Of a stretch of DNA of 64,000 nucleotides, positions 18,237 to 28,924 are shown piece by piece (positions within the stretch are counted from its first letter, which is position 1; each line of letters opens with the position of its first letter). This DNA comes from Palleronia rufa. Lineage in GTDB: Bacteria; Pseudomonadota; Alphaproteobacteria; Rhodobacterales; Rhodobacteraceae. The position numbers and the translations under genes are program-made. The stretch covers positions 2,443 through 66,442 of the forward strand of contig NZ_JQEY01000013.1 of the NCBI RefSeq assembly GCF_000743715.1, given 5' to 3'. The notes under the pieces are model-generated. The model ran no database searches, was not told the DNA's origin, and saw only the letters and a list, made by a program, of their open reading frames with translations.

Positions 18237-20158
18237 GCGCGGCTCCGTCCCGAACGCGAGGGGCGGAAATCCCGGCGCAGGTCAAGAGACGCGAAGAGGT
18301 CCTCGATCTCGCCGCGCTGGTCGGACGGATAGCTGTCCAGCGGCGGCAGCGATCCATTGAGCGCGAAAAGCAGGATGTCGCGCGCCACCGGGGCCGCGGC
18401 GGTCGATCCACCGCCGCCGTGCTCGACGATCACGCTGACCGCGTAGCGCGGGGCCGCGTAGGGCGCGAAGGCCACGAAAAGCGCATGGTCGCGCTCTTCC
18501 CATGGTACGTCCTGGTTCGACACCACGACCGAGCGGACCTGGCTTGTGCCGGTCTTGCCCGCCATGGTCCGACCGTCCAGATCGACGCGCGATCTGTAGG
18601 CCGTGCCCCGATTGGAGTTGACGACGGCATCCATGCCGTTGCGGACCAGCCGCAGGTGGTTCTCGTTCAGGTCCAGGGGCTCCGCGCCGACGACCGGCGT
18701 CTCCACCCCGTCCACGGAGCGGACCAGGCGCGGCTGGATCGACGTGCCGCTCGCCAGCCGCGCGGCCATCACCGCCAACTGCAACGGCGACGCCAGCACA
18801 TAGCCCTGGCCGATCGCCGCGTTCAGGCTGTCGCCCACGCGCCATTCCTTGCCGTATCTTTCGGCGATCCAGCCCTTGTCCGGCATGACACCGGCGGTGA
18901 CCGCGGACATCGGCAGGTCGAACTGTTGCCCGATGCCGAACTTGCGGGCCATCGCGGCGATCCGGTCGATGCCGACGCGCTGCGCCAGCTCATAGTAGTA
19001 CACGTCGCAGCTTTGCTGGAGGCTTTTTTCCAGATTCACGTTGCCGTGGCCGCCGCGTTTCCAGCAGCGGAACCGGCGGTTGCCCAGCGTCACATATCCG
19101 CGGCAGTAGACGGTTTCGGCCGACGACAGCAGCCCCGCGTCGAGTGCCGCCAGGGCCACCAGCATCTTGAAGGTGGAGCCCGGCGGATACGCGCCCTGCA
19201 CGGCCTTGTTGGCCAGGGGCCGGTAGATGTTGTTGGTCAGCTCACCGTAATCGGAGACGGAAATCCCGCGCACGAATTTGTTGGGATCGAAGGACGGTGC
19301 GTTGCCCACGGCCAGAAGGTCCCCGTTGCGCACGTCCATGACCACTGCGGCGGCAGACAGCCCCAGCGCCAGCCGCGCCTCGGTGAAGTTCTGCAGGCGG
19401 CTTTCCACGGTCAGCTGCAGATCCGCGCCGGGAATGCCGTCGTCGCGGCCCAGCTCGCGCATGACCCGACCGGCGGCGTTGACTTCGATCCGGCGGGCCC
19501 CCGCCTTGCCGCGCAGGTCGCGTTCGTATTTCTGCTCGACCCCGGTCTTGCCGATCTGGAACTTCGGGATCTGCAGCAGCGGATCGTCGTCGTCGAGCCG
19601 GGACAGGTCGTAGTCGGAGACCGGTCCGACATAGCCGATCACATGGGCGAAATCCTGGTCCAGAGGATAGTTACGGGTCAGGCCCACATCCGGCGTGATG
19701 CCGGGCAGGGCGGGCGCATTCACCGACACGGCGGCGATGTCCTCCCAGCTGCGGTTTTCGGTGACGGTGACGGGAACGAAGGGAGAGCGGCGGCCGATCT
19801 CTTTCAGCGCACGCTCCAGCTCCGTGTCGTCGATGAAGATGATCCGGCGGAGCCGGTCGAGCGCGTCCTCAACATCGCCCGCGTCCTCGCGCACGATGAC
19901 GATGCGGTAGTTCTGCGCGTTCTCGGCCAGAGGCACGCCGTTGCGGTCGAAGACAAGGCCCCGCGCCGGGGCGATGAGGCGCATGTTGATGCGGTTTTCC
20001 TCGGCCAGAAAGCGGAACTCCTCGGCCTGCTCGACCTGCATCTGGCGCATCCGCCAGCCGAGCAGGCCGGCAACCCCCAGCTGCGCGCCGCCCAGCACCA
20101 GTGAGCGGCGGCCGATCAGGGCCAGCGATGCCTCGGTATCCTTCTGGTCACGCTTCAT
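18233..20158 (-). CDS. mrdA: Penicillin-binding protein 2
   Basis: A 641-residue class B penicillin-binding protein, the transpeptidase that crosslinks peptidoglycan during cell elongation. One N-terminal membrane anchor (SLVLGGAQLGVAGLLGWRMR) is followed by the PBP dimer domain with RGLVFDRNGVPLAEN, then the transpeptidase domain with AYPPGSTFKMLVALAAL (SxxK nucleophile), SCDVYYY and AGKTGTSQVR (KTG). ATG 20158 overlaps the mreD stop by 4 nt. Sequence length and all motifs are intact. Confidence 0.97.
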   Translation of the reverse strand: MKRDQKDTEASLALIGRRSLVLGGAQLGVAGLLGWRMRQMQVEQAEEFRFLAEENRINMRLIAPARGLVFDRNGVPLAENAQNYRIVIVREDAGDVEDALDRLRRIIFIDDTELERALKEIGRRSPFVPVTVTENRSWEDIAAVSVNAPALPGITPDVGLTRNYPLDQDFAHVIGYVGPVSDYDLSRLDDDDPLLQIPKFQIGKTGVEQKYERDLRGKAGARRIEVNAAGRVMRELGRDDGIPGADLQLTVESRLQNFTEARLALGLSAAAVVMDVRNGDLLAVGNAPSFDPNKFVRGISVSDYGELTNNIYRPLANKAVQGAYPPGSTFKMLVALAALDAGLLSSAETVYCRGYVTLGNRRFRCWKRGGHGNVNLEKSLQQSCDVYYYELAQRVGIDRIAAMARKFGIGQQFDLPMSAVTAGVMPDKGWIAERYGKEWRVGDSLNAAIGQGYVLASPLQLAVMAARLASGTSIQPRLVRSVDGVETPVVGAEPLDLNENHLRLVRNGMDAVVNSNRGTAYRSRVDLDGRTMAGKTGTSQVRSVVVSNQDVPWEERDHALFVAFAPYAAPRYAVSVIVEHGGGGSTAAAPVARDILLFALNGSLPPLDSYPSDQRGEIEDLFASLDLRRDFRPSRSGRSRA

Positions 20159-20691
20159 GCGCGCATCTCCCCGTCGCGTTCTGCCGGGCTGGCCGGTCGG
20201 ATACCCAGGCCGAAGGCGGTGGCGGCCACGACCAGCGGATAGGCCAGAACACTGATGAGCAGCCGCAACCCGGTCGCCCCCACGGGCGGTTGCGGTACCA
20301 GCAAGATCCCCAGGATCAACGTCTGGCCCAGGTGCATGGCCAGAAGAACAAGGGACACCGTCAGCCATTCGATCGGAAAGGGCTGCCCGGCCGTGGCGTG
20401 ATGGCGGCGCCGCAAGAAGTCCGCGCCAAGCACCGTCAGCAGGGTCCAGAGCCCCAGCGGCTGGACGAACACCACATCCGCGAAGAGACCTGTCAGCGCG
20501 ATCAGCCAGACCGGCGCGTAATCGGGGCGGCGGAGCACCCAGGCGAAGGTCAGCAGCACCAGAAGATCCGGGGCGGGCCAGTTATCCTCGCCCACGTGAT
20601 AGGGCAGGATCCGCACGAAGATCACCAGGAGCGCGAGGGCCGCGAAGAGCGCGCGAAAGCTCCAGCGGCGCAGGGTCAGCGGATCAACCAT
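20155..20691 (-). CDS. mreD: Rod-shape determining protein MreD
   Basis: A 178-residue polytopic membrane protein of the elongasome, with about five hydrophobic segments (LFAALALLVIFVRILPYH, PDLLVLLTFAWVLRRPDY, LIALTGLFADVVFVQPLG). MreD sequence is poorly conserved, so the call rests on PDLLVLLTFAWVLRRP, the size and the fixed position between mreC and mrdA. Overlaps mreC by 8 nt. Confidence 0.93.
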   Translation of the reverse strand: MVDPLTLRRWSFRALFAALALLVIFVRILPYHVGEDNWPAPDLLVLLTFAWVLRRPDYAPVWLIALTGLFADVVFVQPLGLWTLLTVLGADFLRRRHHATAGQPFPIEWLTVSLVLLAMHLGQTLILGILLVPQPPVGATGLRLLISVLAYPLVVAATAFGLGIRPASPAERDGEMRA

Positions 20692-21595
20692 CGGCGGGCG
20701 TCTCCGGAAGGGCGACGGTCTGCGGCTCCCGCATCGGTGGGACCAGCCCGCCGGGATCGTCGATCGCGGCCTGCGGGGCAGAGCGCAGCACCCGGAGAAA
20801 TTCCAGCCGTTCGTAATCCGCGGCCAGACGGACCCGCATCCGCCGGTCCGCGCCCAGCACCACCTGGCCGACCAGAAGGCCCGCGGGCAACATGCCGCCA
20901 TCGCCGGAACTGACCACCCGATCGCCGGGGCGCACCTGCTCGCGCGTTTCCAGGAAGTCCAGGGGGGGCAGCTTGGCGTTGTCGCCGGCCAGGATCGCGC
21001 GCTGGCCTGAGGGCTGGATGGTGACGGGGACACGACTGTTGCTGTCGGTCAGCAGGATCACCCGGCTCGACGTGTCGCCGACGCCGGAAATCCGTCCGAC
21101 AAGGCCCAGCCCGTCCGTTGTCGCCCAGCCGTCGCGGATGCCGTCGCGCCCACCGATGTTGAGAAGCACCGATTTGCGGAACGGGCCGCCCGCGTCGGCA
21201 AGCACCACCCCGGTGATGAAGGTCAGCTTGGGATCCAGCCGGACCTTGTTCAGGTCCAGCAGCTTGGCGTTTTCCTGTTCCAGTTGCAGGGCCGCCTCTT
21301 TCCAGGCCTTCATTTGCTGAAGCTCACGGCGCAGCTCCTGGTTCTGCTCGTAGATGCGGCTGTAGCTCTGGAAGTCCTCGACCATGCCGACGACCTTGGT
21401 CACCGGCAGCAGCGCCCAGTCCATGGGGGGCACCACCCGGTCGACGATCTGGGCGCGGAACCGCTCTGCCCGGGGGCTGTCGATCCGCCAGAACAGCAGG
21501 ATCGCGACCAGCCCGACCAGGATGCAGCCCACCACGATCCGCCTGGCGGGCCGGGTGTATTCCTCGCTCGTCTGTCTGTTTCGCGCCATGGACAT
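20684..21595 (-). CDS. mreC: Rod-shape determining protein MreC
   Basis: A 303-residue bitopic scaffold protein of the elongasome. A single membrane helix (about 19-37: RIVVGCILVGLVAILLFW) is followed by a coiled coil (about 70-112, ELRRELQQMKAWKEAALQLE) and the two beta-barrel periplasmic part with GRISGVGDTSSRVILLTDSN and VSSGDGGMLPAGLLVGQV. It follows mreB after 19 nt. Confidence 0.96.
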   Translation of the reverse strand: MSMARNRQTSEEYTRPARRIVVGCILVGLVAILLFWRIDSPRAERFRAQIVDRVVPPMDWALLPVTKVVGMVEDFQSYSRIYEQNQELRRELQQMKAWKEAALQLEQENAKLLDLNKVRLDPKLTFITGVVLADAGGPFRKSVLLNIGGRDGIRDGWATTDGLGLVGRISGVGDTSSRVILLTDSNSRVPVTIQPSGQRAILAGDNAKLPPLDFLETREQVRPGDRVVSSGDGGMLPAGLLVGQVVLGADRRMRVRLAADYERLEFLRVLRSAPQAAIDDPGGLVPPMREPQTVALPETPADG

Positions 21596-21614
21596 CCCCG
21601 GAGGCCGGGAGGGG

Positions 21615-22981
<1,367 letters not shown>

Positions 22982-23293
22982 CTAGCGACGGGCCTTTTCC
23001 TCCAGGCCCGATTCACGCGCGCGGCGGTCCAGCTCTGTGCAGATGTCGGCCAGGGTCACGTCGCGTGCGGCGCACATCACCAGCAGATGATAGAGCACAT
23101 CGGCCGCCTCGGCGGTCAGGCGCGCACGGTCGCCCCGCACGGCCTCTATCACCGCCTCGACGGCCTCTTCGCCGAATTTCTCGGCGGCTTTCTCCGGGCC
23201 TTTCGCCAGCAGCTTCGCGGTCCAGCTATCGTCCGGAGAGGCGTTTCTGCGGGCGTCTATGGTGGCGGCAAGGCGGGTCAGCGTGTCGTTCAT
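22982..23293 (-). CDS. hisE: Phosphoribosyl-ATP pyrophosphatase
   Basis: A 103-residue all-alpha NTP pyrophosphatase that converts phosphoribosyl-ATP to phosphoribosyl-AMP, step two of histidine biosynthesis. The metal-binding acidic helices are visible in [17 protein letters not shown] and [22 protein letters not shown] 23293 overlaps the hisF stop by 4 nt, so the order hisF-hisE is coupled. Confidence 0.95.
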   Translation of the reverse strand: MNDTLTRLAATIDARRNASPDDSWTAKLLAKGPEKAAEKFGEEAVEAVIEAVRGDRARLTAEAADVLYHLLVMCAARDVTLADICTELDRRARESGLEEKARR

Positions 23294-24051
23294 GCGGGTC
23301 TCACCGGGATGCCGGCCGCGGCCATGTGGGCCTTGGCCTCCTGGATCGTGAAGTCGCCGAAGTGGAAGATCGACGCGGCCAGGACCGCACTTGCGCCGCC
23401 CTTGGTCACGCCCTCGACCAGATGGTCGAGCGTGCCGACCCCGCCGGACGCGATCACCGGCACCGGTACCGCGTCCGAGATGGCGCGGGTCAGCGGCAGG
23501 TTGAACCCCGCCCGCGTCCCGTCGCGGTCCATGGATGTCAGCAGGATTTCCCCCGCGCCCTTGGCCACCACGGTCCGGGCGAAGGCGACCGCGTCGATGC
23601 CGGTGGGCTTGCGGCCGCCATGGGTGAAGACCTCCCACCGGCCGGGGGCGACGGTCTTGGCGTCGATGGCGACCACGATGCATTGCGACCCGAACCGGTC
23701 GGCGGCGCGCGCCACCACATCCGGGTCGGCCACGGCGGCGGAATTGAACGACACCTTGTCGGCGCCCGCCAGAAGCAGCGCGCGCACGTCGTCGGCGCTG
23801 CGCACCCCGCCGCCGATGGTCAGCGGCATGAAACACTGCTCGGCCGTGCGGGTGGCCAGATCGAACATGGTGCCGCGGTTCTCATGGGTCGCGTGGATGT
23901 CCAGAAAGCACAGCTCATCCGCGCCGGCCGCGTCATAGGCGCGCGCGGCCTCCACCGGATCGCCCGCGTCGCGCAGGTCCACGAAGTTCACGCCCTTGAC
24001 CACGCGCCCGTCGGCCACGTCGAGGCAGGGGATGATGCGGGTCTTCAGCAT
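23290..24051 (-). CDS. hisF: Imidazole glycerol phosphate synthase cyclase subunit
   Basis: A 253-residue (beta/alpha)8 barrel that uses ammonia from HisH to close the imidazole ring in histidine biosynthesis, giving IGP and AICAR. The catalytic Asp are in [18 protein letters not shown] (Asp11) and [15 protein letters not shown] (about Asp130); phosphate-binding loops LTIGGGVRS and VIASGGVG are present. Transcribed with hisE; the DUF302 gene is divergent. Confidence 0.97.
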   Translation of the reverse strand: MLKTRIIPCLDVADGRVVKGVNFVDLRDAGDPVEAARAYDAAGADELCFLDIHATHENRGTMFDLATRTAEQCFMPLTIGGGVRSADDVRALLLAGADKVSFNSAAVADPDVVARAADRFGSQCIVVAIDAKTVAPGRWEVFTHGGRKPTGIDAVAFARTVVAKGAGEILLTSMDRDGTRAGFNLPLTRAISDAVPVPVIASGGVGTLDHLVEGVTKGGASAVLAASIFHFGDFTIQEAKAHMAAAGIPVRPA

Positions 24052-24138
24052 GGCCCCGCTCTATCGCGCGCCATGCGCAAGGGGAAGGGGAACCGCCGCC
24101 GGGCTCTGGCGCTTGGGTAGGGAAAGGGAGGACCGCTC

Positions 24139-24573
24139 ATGAAATACGTCGCACTCGCCGCCTGTCTCGTCGCCACGCCCGCGCTCGCCGATTTCGAGAG
24201 GATGGAGGCCGAGGGTTCGGTGGACGACGCCTTCGCCCGTCTCGAAACCGCCGTCGAGGGCACCGGGGCGACCATCTTCGCCACCATCGACCACGGTCAG
24301 GGCGCGGTCGATGCCGGGATGGAGCTTGGAGCCTCCCGGCTTCTGATCTTCGGCAACCCGGACCTCGGCACGCCGGTGATGCAGGAGGACATGCTTGCCG
24401 GTCTGGTCCTGCCGCTGAAGATGCTGGTCTATAGCGATGGCGAACAGACCTGGGTCGCCTATGAAGAGGTCGAAGAGACGATCGACGATCTCGACGTGGA
24501 TGACGACCTGGAGGTGCTGGACAAGATGGAAAGCGCGTTGGAGACCTTCGCCAAGGCGGCCGCGGGCGGCTAG
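24139..24573 (+). CDS. Exported DUF302 domain protein
   Basis: A 144-residue protein. The signal peptide MKYVALAACLVATPALA is followed by a DUF302 domain, recognisable from SVDDAFARLETAVEGTGATI, TIDHGQGAVDAGMELGASRL, IFGNPDLGTPVMQEDMLAGL and LPLKMLVYSDGEQTWVAYEE. The domain's biochemical role is unknown. Good ribosome site (GGGAGG) before ATG 24139. Divergent from hisF over 87 nt. Confidence 0.9.
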   Translation: MKYVALAACLVATPALADFERMEAEGSVDDAFARLETAVEGTGATIFATIDHGQGAVDAGMELGASRLLIFGNPDLGTPVMQEDMLAGLVLPLKMLVYSDGEQTWVAYEEVEETIDDLDVDDDLEVLDKMESALETFAKAAAGG

Positions 24574-24645
24574 GATCGCTTGCCCGCCCGGGGTCCGGGG
24601 ACCTGCGGTCGGCCGGTCCGGGCGGTTGGTGCATCCGGAGGACAG

Positions 24646-24831
24646 ATGTTCAAGTTCCGGAAGCTTCAGATGTATATCCACGCCCCCGAGACCGCCGGGG
24701 GCGTGGATTATTCCGACTACCGCCGGTGTGCGGAACCCGCTTGGTGCGACATGCCCCAGCCGCACCCCCGAGACCTGCCTGCCGCCAAGTCGCGGCTGCC
24801 CCACTACGCGGTGCCGTTTGACGTGCTTTGA
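24646..24831 (+). CDS. Small protein of 61 residues, unknown
   Basis: Starts MFKFRKLQMYIHAPETAGG behind a CCGGAGG ribosome site at good spacing, and contains two Cys (RRCAEPAWCDMPQP). No family is recognised. Probably real because of the ribosome site and non-random composition, but the evidence is modest. Confidence 0.45.
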   Translation: MFKFRKLQMYIHAPETAGGVDYSDYRRCAEPAWCDMPQPHPRDLPAAKSRLPHYAVPFDVL

Positions 24832-25023
24832 ATGCGCCGTTCCCGCACCGCGTGGATGCGCCGATAGCCCGTCCGACGTCGCGTGCCGGCGACAACGTCT
24901 ATCGCCGCCCGAACCCCGTCACCACCCAGATGTGCCCGGTGACGCGCGCCGGGGTGATCCCCGGCCGGGTCGGGGTTTCACGCTGGCAACGATGCGCGCC
25001 TCAACGCTGCCGGACTGCCCGCG

Positions 25024-25057
25024 CAAAGAGTCCGGGCGGCGAGAGGTCCCGCCGCCC
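25024..25057 (-). terminator. Terminator after rpmE
   Basis: GGGCGGCG (25034-25041) and CGCCGCCC (25050-25057) pair around an 8-base loop; on the minus strand GACTCTTTGCG follows. It lies 25 nt after the rpmE stop and would end the ribosomal-protein transcript. Confidence 0.6.
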
Positions 25058-25081
25058 GTGTCCTGAAATCCGTCCGGCGGT

Positions 25082-25303
25082 CTAGAACCCCAGGCCCTTG
25101 TACTTGTTCTTGAACTTCGACACGCGCCCGCCGGTGTCCATGAGGCGGGTCGAGCCGCCCGTCCAGGCGGGGTGAACCGAAGGATCGATGTCGAGCGACA
25201 TCTGATCGCCGTCCTTACCCCAGGTCGAGCGCATCTGCACCACATCGCCGTTGACCAGCTTGACGTCGACAACGTGGTAATCGGGATGAATGTCCTTTTT
25301 CAT
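25082..25303 (-). CDS. rpmE: Ribosomal protein L31
   Basis: A 73-residue L31. [20 protein letters not shown] and [18 protein letters not shown] are typical. There is no Cys, so this is the zinc-independent form. It follows rplS after 11 nt. Confidence 0.97.
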   Translation of the reverse strand: MKKDIHPDYHVVDVKLVNGDVVQMRSTWGKDGDQMSLDIDPSVHPAWTGGSTRLMDTGGRVSKFKNKYKGLGF

Positions 25304-25314
25304 CGGCTCTCTCC

Positions 25315-25704
25315 TCAGGCCTGTGCGCCGCTGCCCGAAGGCGCGCGATAATTGGTCTTTTCGGCGATGCGGGCGGATTTCCCGCGGCGGGCGCGAAGAT
25401 AGTAGAGCTTCGAGCGGCGGACCTTGCCGCGGCGCACGACGGTGATCGAATCGATATTGGTCGAAAACAGCGGGAACACCCGCTCGACCCCCTCACCGAA
25501 GCTGATCTTGCGCACCGTGAACGATCCGGCGATGCCCTTGCCGTTCTTGCGGCTGATGCACACGCCTTCGTAGTTCTGCACGCGGGTGCGGGTGCCCTCT
25601 GTCACCTTGTAGCCGACGCGGATGGTGTCGCCCGCCCTGAAATCGGGGATGTCCCGGTTGAGCTCTTCGATCTGCTCGGCTTCGATCTGTGCGATCAGGT
25701 CCAT
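25315..25704 (-). CDS. rplS: Ribosomal protein L19
   Basis: A 129-residue large-subunit protein at the 30S-50S interface. [55 protein letters not shown] and [15 protein letters not shown] are diagnostic. ATG 25704 is the start; the upstream in-frame extension has no matching sequence. Confidence 0.98.
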   Translation of the reverse strand: MDLIAQIEAEQIEELNRDIPDFRAGDTIRVGYKVTEGTRTRVQNYEGVCISRKNGKGIAGSFTVRKISFGEGVERVFPLFSTNIDSITVVRRGKVRRSKLYYLRARRGKSARIAEKTNYRAPSGSGAQA

Positions 25705-25756
25705 GCCTGTCACTCCTGTTCTGCCCGCGGTTTTCCCGCAGAGATGTCGTGGAACC

Positions 25757-26590
25757 TCAGAGCTCTCGGTCTTCGTCCGGGTCCATGCCACGCGATGCGC
25801 GATATGCCCGCCAGAGATCAGGTCGCCGCTCTTTCGTCAGCCTTTCGGCCCGGTCCCGCCGCCAGTCCTCTATCCTGCCGTGATGTCCCGAAAGAAGAAC
25901 CTCGGGTATGTCGCGGCCGGACCAACGGGCAGGTTTCGTGTACTGGGGATGCTCCAGCAGGTGTCCGGAGAACGACTCCTCCTGCGTGCTGGCCTGATTC
26001 CCGAGCACGCGCGGTATAAGTCGGACGGTCGCGTCAATCAAGGCTTGCGCGGCGATCTCTCCGCCGGTCAGAACATAGTCCCCCAGGCTGATCTCCTCGA
26101 CGTCATGGGCGTCGAGCACGCGCTGGTCCACCCCCTCGAACCGGCCGCAGAGCAACGTAAGGCCGCGCGCCCGCGACAGCCGCTCCGCTGCCGCCTGGTC
26201 GAAAGGCGTCCCGCGCGGGCTGAGGTAGATCACCGGCCAGTCGGCGCGGACCTGCGGCGTGGCGCGGGCAGCATGGCGAAGGGCGCGGTCCACGACGTCG
26301 GCACGCAGAACCATGCCGGCGCCGCCGCCCGCGGGGGTGTCGTCCACCGTGCGGTGGCGCCCCTCTCCGAAGCTGCGCAGGTCGATGGGGGTGAGGCGCC
26401 AGAGCCCCTCTTGCAGCGCCTTGCCGGTCAGGCTGAGGCCGAGCGTGCCGGGAAAGGCCTGCGGGAACAGGGTGACGACGCGGGCTTCCCATGCGCCGGC
26501 GACGGTGGGGCGCTCCTCCAGCAGGTCGCGCGGGCGGGCGGAGGGGGCGATCGACAGGCGTCCGTGGGACCGGGCGGGCGGATCAGCCAT
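25757..26590 (-). CDS. trmD: tRNA (guanine37-N1)-methyltransferase
   Basis: A 277-residue SPOUT methyltransferase that makes m1G37 in tRNAs and so prevents +1 frameshifting. The trefoil-knot SAM site is seen in [30 protein letters not shown] and [20 protein letters not shown]; the C-terminal domain has [20 protein letters not shown]. The protein has about 38 residues before [11 protein letters not shown], longer than E. coli TrmD; such an N-terminal extension is, as far as I recall, usual in Rhodobacterales. ATG 26590 overlaps the rimM stop by 8 nt. Confidence 0.97.
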   Translation of the reverse strand: MADPPARSHGRLSIAPSARPRDLLEERPTVAGAWEARVVTLFPQAFPGTLGLSLTGKALQEGLWRLTPIDLRSFGEGRHRTVDDTPAGGGAGMVLRADVVDRALRHAARATPQVRADWPVIYLSPRGTPFDQAAAERLSRARGLTLLCGRFEGVDQRVLDAHDVEEISLGDYVLTGGEIAAQALIDATVRLIPRVLGNQASTQEESFSGHLLEHPQYTKPARWSGRDIPEVLLSGHHGRIEDWRRDRAERLTKERRPDLWRAYRASRGMDPDEDREL

Positions 26591-27104
26591 CGTCCGTGTC
26601 CGGCAGCAGACCGTCCGGCGGATCGGCGACGATCCGGCCGGACGCCAGGTCCACGGTCGGCACCATCGCGCGGGTGAACGGCACGAGGGCTGCCTCTGCC
26701 CGGCCGGGCAGCGCGATCTCCAGCAGCTCGCCGCCGCCTTGCTCGACCACCGCACTGACGGTGCCGATAGGGCTGCCACCGGTGTCCACGACGGTAAGAC
26801 CGATGAGGTCCACGTGGTAGAACTCGTCCTCCTCCGGCTCGGGCAGCCGGTCCCGCGGCACATGCAGTCGCAGGCCCCTGAGCGCCTCGGCCTCCGCCCT
26901 GGTGCGGATACCCGAAAGCCGCGCCGCAAAGCCGTTCTTGACCTGCACACCAAGCGAAAGATCGAAGCTGCGGGCGCCGTCCTCGGTCAGGAGCGGGCCG
27001 TATGCGGCGATGTCGGAGGGCTCCGCGCAGAAGCTCTTGAGGCGCACCTCTCCGCGGGTCCCGTAGGCGCCGGCGACGGCGCCGATGCAGATGAGATCGG
27101 TCAT
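26583..27104 (-). CDS. rimM: 16S rRNA processing protein RimM
   Basis: A 173-residue two-domain 30S maturation factor that binds S19 and helps assemble the 30S head. The N-terminal barrel starts ICIGAVAGAYGTRGEVRLKS; the PRC-barrel part carries DEFYHVDLIGLTVVDTGG and LEIALPGRAEAALVPFTRAM. Overlaps trmD by 8 nt. Confidence 0.95.
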   Translation of the reverse strand: MTDLICIGAVAGAYGTRGEVRLKSFCAEPSDIAAYGPLLTEDGARSFDLSLGVQVKNGFAARLSGIRTRAEAEALRGLRLHVPRDRLPEPEEDEFYHVDLIGLTVVDTGGSPIGTVSAVVEQGGGELLEIALPGRAEAALVPFTRAMVPTVDLASGRIVADPPDGLLPDTDDG

Positions 27105-27189
27105 GGGCGGCCCCTTCGGTGGGTGACGGCACGCAGCACGGGGAGTCCGTGCCCGCCCGATCCGCGGGGTGGGGCATAGCGGGCGAGGC

Positions 27190-27600
27190 TCATGCGCCCC
27201 CCGGGAGCGCGCGTGCGATGCGCCCGTTGTCCGCGGCGCCGATAGGGAACTTTCCGGACCGGAACCGACGGCCCCGGTCCGCCGGGTCGGTCACGAAGTC
27301 CAGCGCCTCCTGGAACGGGCGGACCGGGGTTTCGGTCACCGCGTCGAAGGCAGCACCGCGCACCAAGGCGGTGAAATCCGGGCGCCGGCCCTTCTGATAG
27401 GGCGCGGCGGCGGTGACGGTGGCGTGTCCGGCGAAAGCCTGGACGGGGCCTCCGTCCATCTCCGAACGCGACGGGTCGTAGATTACCCGGTCCCCGGGTA
27501 CGCGCACCGCCGACTCGCGGCCATGGCCAGAGGCGACGGCACCCGCGTGCCGCGCCTCCAGCACCTGTTTTCGGTGAGCCACGGCGAGAAAGGACGCCAT
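27190..27600 (-). CDS. EVE (PUA-like) domain protein
   Basis: A 136-residue protein. MASFLAVAHRKQVLEARHAG, PGDRVIYDPSR, VQAFAGHATVTAAAPYQKG, then RPFQEALDFV and FRSGKFPIGAADNGRIARAL match the spaced hydrophobic/aromatic pattern of the EVE/UPF0310 family, whose members are related to modified-base readers. No DNA-modification system is near, so the ligand is unknown. It starts 1 nt after the bluB stop, inside the ribosomal operon. Confidence 0.72.
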   Translation of the reverse strand: MASFLAVAHRKQVLEARHAGAVASGHGRESAVRVPGDRVIYDPSRSEMDGGPVQAFAGHATVTAAAPYQKGRRPDFTALVRGAAFDAVTETPVRPFQEALDFVTDPADRGRRFRSGKFPIGAADNGRIARALPGGA

Positions 27601-27601
27601 G

Positions 27602-28243
27602 CTACCGCTCCCAGAGGGGCAGATGGCCGCGGGGCGCATCCCACCCGGCACGGGCCAGTTCGGGGGTATCGTCCTCCGCCTCTGGCCAGCCGACGCAGAG
27701 ATAGCCGACAAGACGCCAGGCATCGGGCAGGGCAAGGTCGCGCAGCAGGCGTTCGGGGTCGAGGATCGACACCCAGCCGACGCCCAGCCCATGCGTCCGG
27801 GCCGCCAGCCAGAACTGGGTGATCGCCGCGACAACGGAGTAGCGGCGCATCTCCGGCATGGTGCGCGCGCCGAGCCCGCTGCCCTTCGCGGTGCTGTCGT
27901 CGCAGCAGACGACGAGGTGCACGGGCGCCCGCTCCATTCCAGATAATTTCAAGCGGGCGTAGGCGGTTGCGCGCTCTTCCTCATAGCTTTCCAGAGCCTC
28001 GGCATTGGCGGCGCGGAAGTTCGCCAGGGCCGCCGCGCGGGCGGATCCGGAGGTCACGCGAACCACGCGCCAGGGCTCGGAAAGGCCCACGGAGGGGGCC
28101 GTCAGAAAGGCGTCGAGGCACTCCGACAGGAGTGCCTCGTCCACCGGATCGGTGCGAAAGGCGCGGACGTCGCGGCGCCAGTGCAGCAGCGCCGCGAAGT
28201 CGGACCGGAAGGCGTCGGAAAAGGTCCGCACCCCGCAGGTCAC
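27602..28243 (-). CDS. bluB: 5,6-dimethylbenzimidazole synthase
   Basis: A 213-residue flavin-destructase of the nitroreductase fold that cleaves FMNH2 with O2 to make 5,6-dimethylbenzimidazole, the lower ligand of vitamin B12. Diagnostic stretches are LLHWRRDVRAFRTDPVD, APSVGLSEPWRVVRV, EERATAYARLKLSGMERAP, VGWVSILDP and AWRLVGYLCVGWPEAE. No other cobalamin gene is nearby: it sits between rpsP (2 nt gap) and the EVE gene, so its expression is likely tied to ribosomal-protein transcription. Confidence 0.95.
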   Translation of the reverse strand: MTCGVRTFSDAFRSDFAALLHWRRDVRAFRTDPVDEALLSECLDAFLTAPSVGLSEPWRVVRVTSGSARAAALANFRAANAEALESYEEERATAYARLKLSGMERAPVHLVVCCDDSTAKGSGLGARTMPEMRRYSVVAAITQFWLAARTHGLGVGWVSILDPERLLRDLALPDAWRLVGYLCVGWPEAEDDTPELARAGWDAPRGHLPLWER

Positions 28244-28245
28244 TG

Positions 28246-28644
28246 TTATTCCGCGGTTTCTTCCGCCGGAGTCTCGGCGGCCGGCGCATTGGCGGCTGCG
28301 GACGCGGCGGCGGCCTTGTCGGCGCGTTCCTTCGCGCGCTCTTCGGCCTTCTTGCCGGGCTTGGCCTTTTGCATGTTGGCGCGCTCCTTTTTCTCGATGA
28401 CCCCGGCGGCTTCGAGGAAGCGGGACACCCGGTCGGTGGGCTGGGCGCCGTGGCCCAGCCAGTACTGCACGCGCTCCACGTCCATCTTCACCCGGTCCTC
28501 GCTGTCCTTGGGCAGAAGCGGATTGTAGGTGCCGAGCTTCTCGGCAAAGCGGCCGTCGCGGGCGTAGCGGCTGTCGGCGGCGACGATGGAATAGTGCGGA
28601 CGCTTCTTGGAGCCGCCGCGGGACAGACGGATTTTCATGGCCAT
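28246..28644 (-). CDS. rpsP: Ribosomal protein S16
   Basis: A 132-residue S16. The core [40 protein letters not shown] and [15 protein letters not shown] is canonical; from about residue 85 a Lys/Ala/Glu-rich tail ([30 protein letters not shown]) extends it beyond the usual 80-90 residues. Such tails occur in alphaproteobacteria. One nt separates it from the chorismate mutase gene. Confidence 0.97.
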   Translation of the reverse strand: MAMKIRLSRGGSKKRPHYSIVAADSRYARDGRFAEKLGTYNPLLPKDSEDRVKMDVERVQYWLGHGAQPTDRVSRFLEAAGVIEKKERANMQKAKPGKKAEERAKERADKAAAASAAANAPAAETPAEETAE

Positions 28645-28645
28645 G

Positions 28646-28924
28646 TTATTGATCTCCTGAGATTTTACGATGGTTTTCTTTGACCTGATCGACGATCAGG
28701 CCGTGGATCTTCCGGGCGAATTCGGGGTCGAGACCCGCGTCCTTTGCCAGGGAGTCGATGCGGGCGCGCTGGGCGCTTTCGCGGTCGGCGTCGCGCGGGG
28801 GCAGACCTTCGGCGGCCTTGAGCGCGCCGACCCGGGCCGTCTGGCGGAACCGTTCGGCCAGGGTGTGGACGAGGATCGCGTCGAGCTGGTCGATGCGGTC
28901 GCGCAGGGCGGACAGATCGCTCAT
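28646..28924 (-). CDS. Chorismate mutase, AroQ class
   Basis: A 92-residue all-helical protein. [38 protein letters not shown] and [20 protein letters not shown] fit the stand-alone AroQ fold that converts chorismate to prephenate for Phe and Tyr synthesis. Overlaps the upstream acetyltransferase gene by 4 nt. Confidence 0.93.
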   Translation of the reverse strand: MSDLSALRDRIDQLDAILVHTLAERFRQTARVGALKAAEGLPPRDADRESAQRARIDSLAKDAGLDPEFARKIHGLIVDQVKENHRKISGDQ

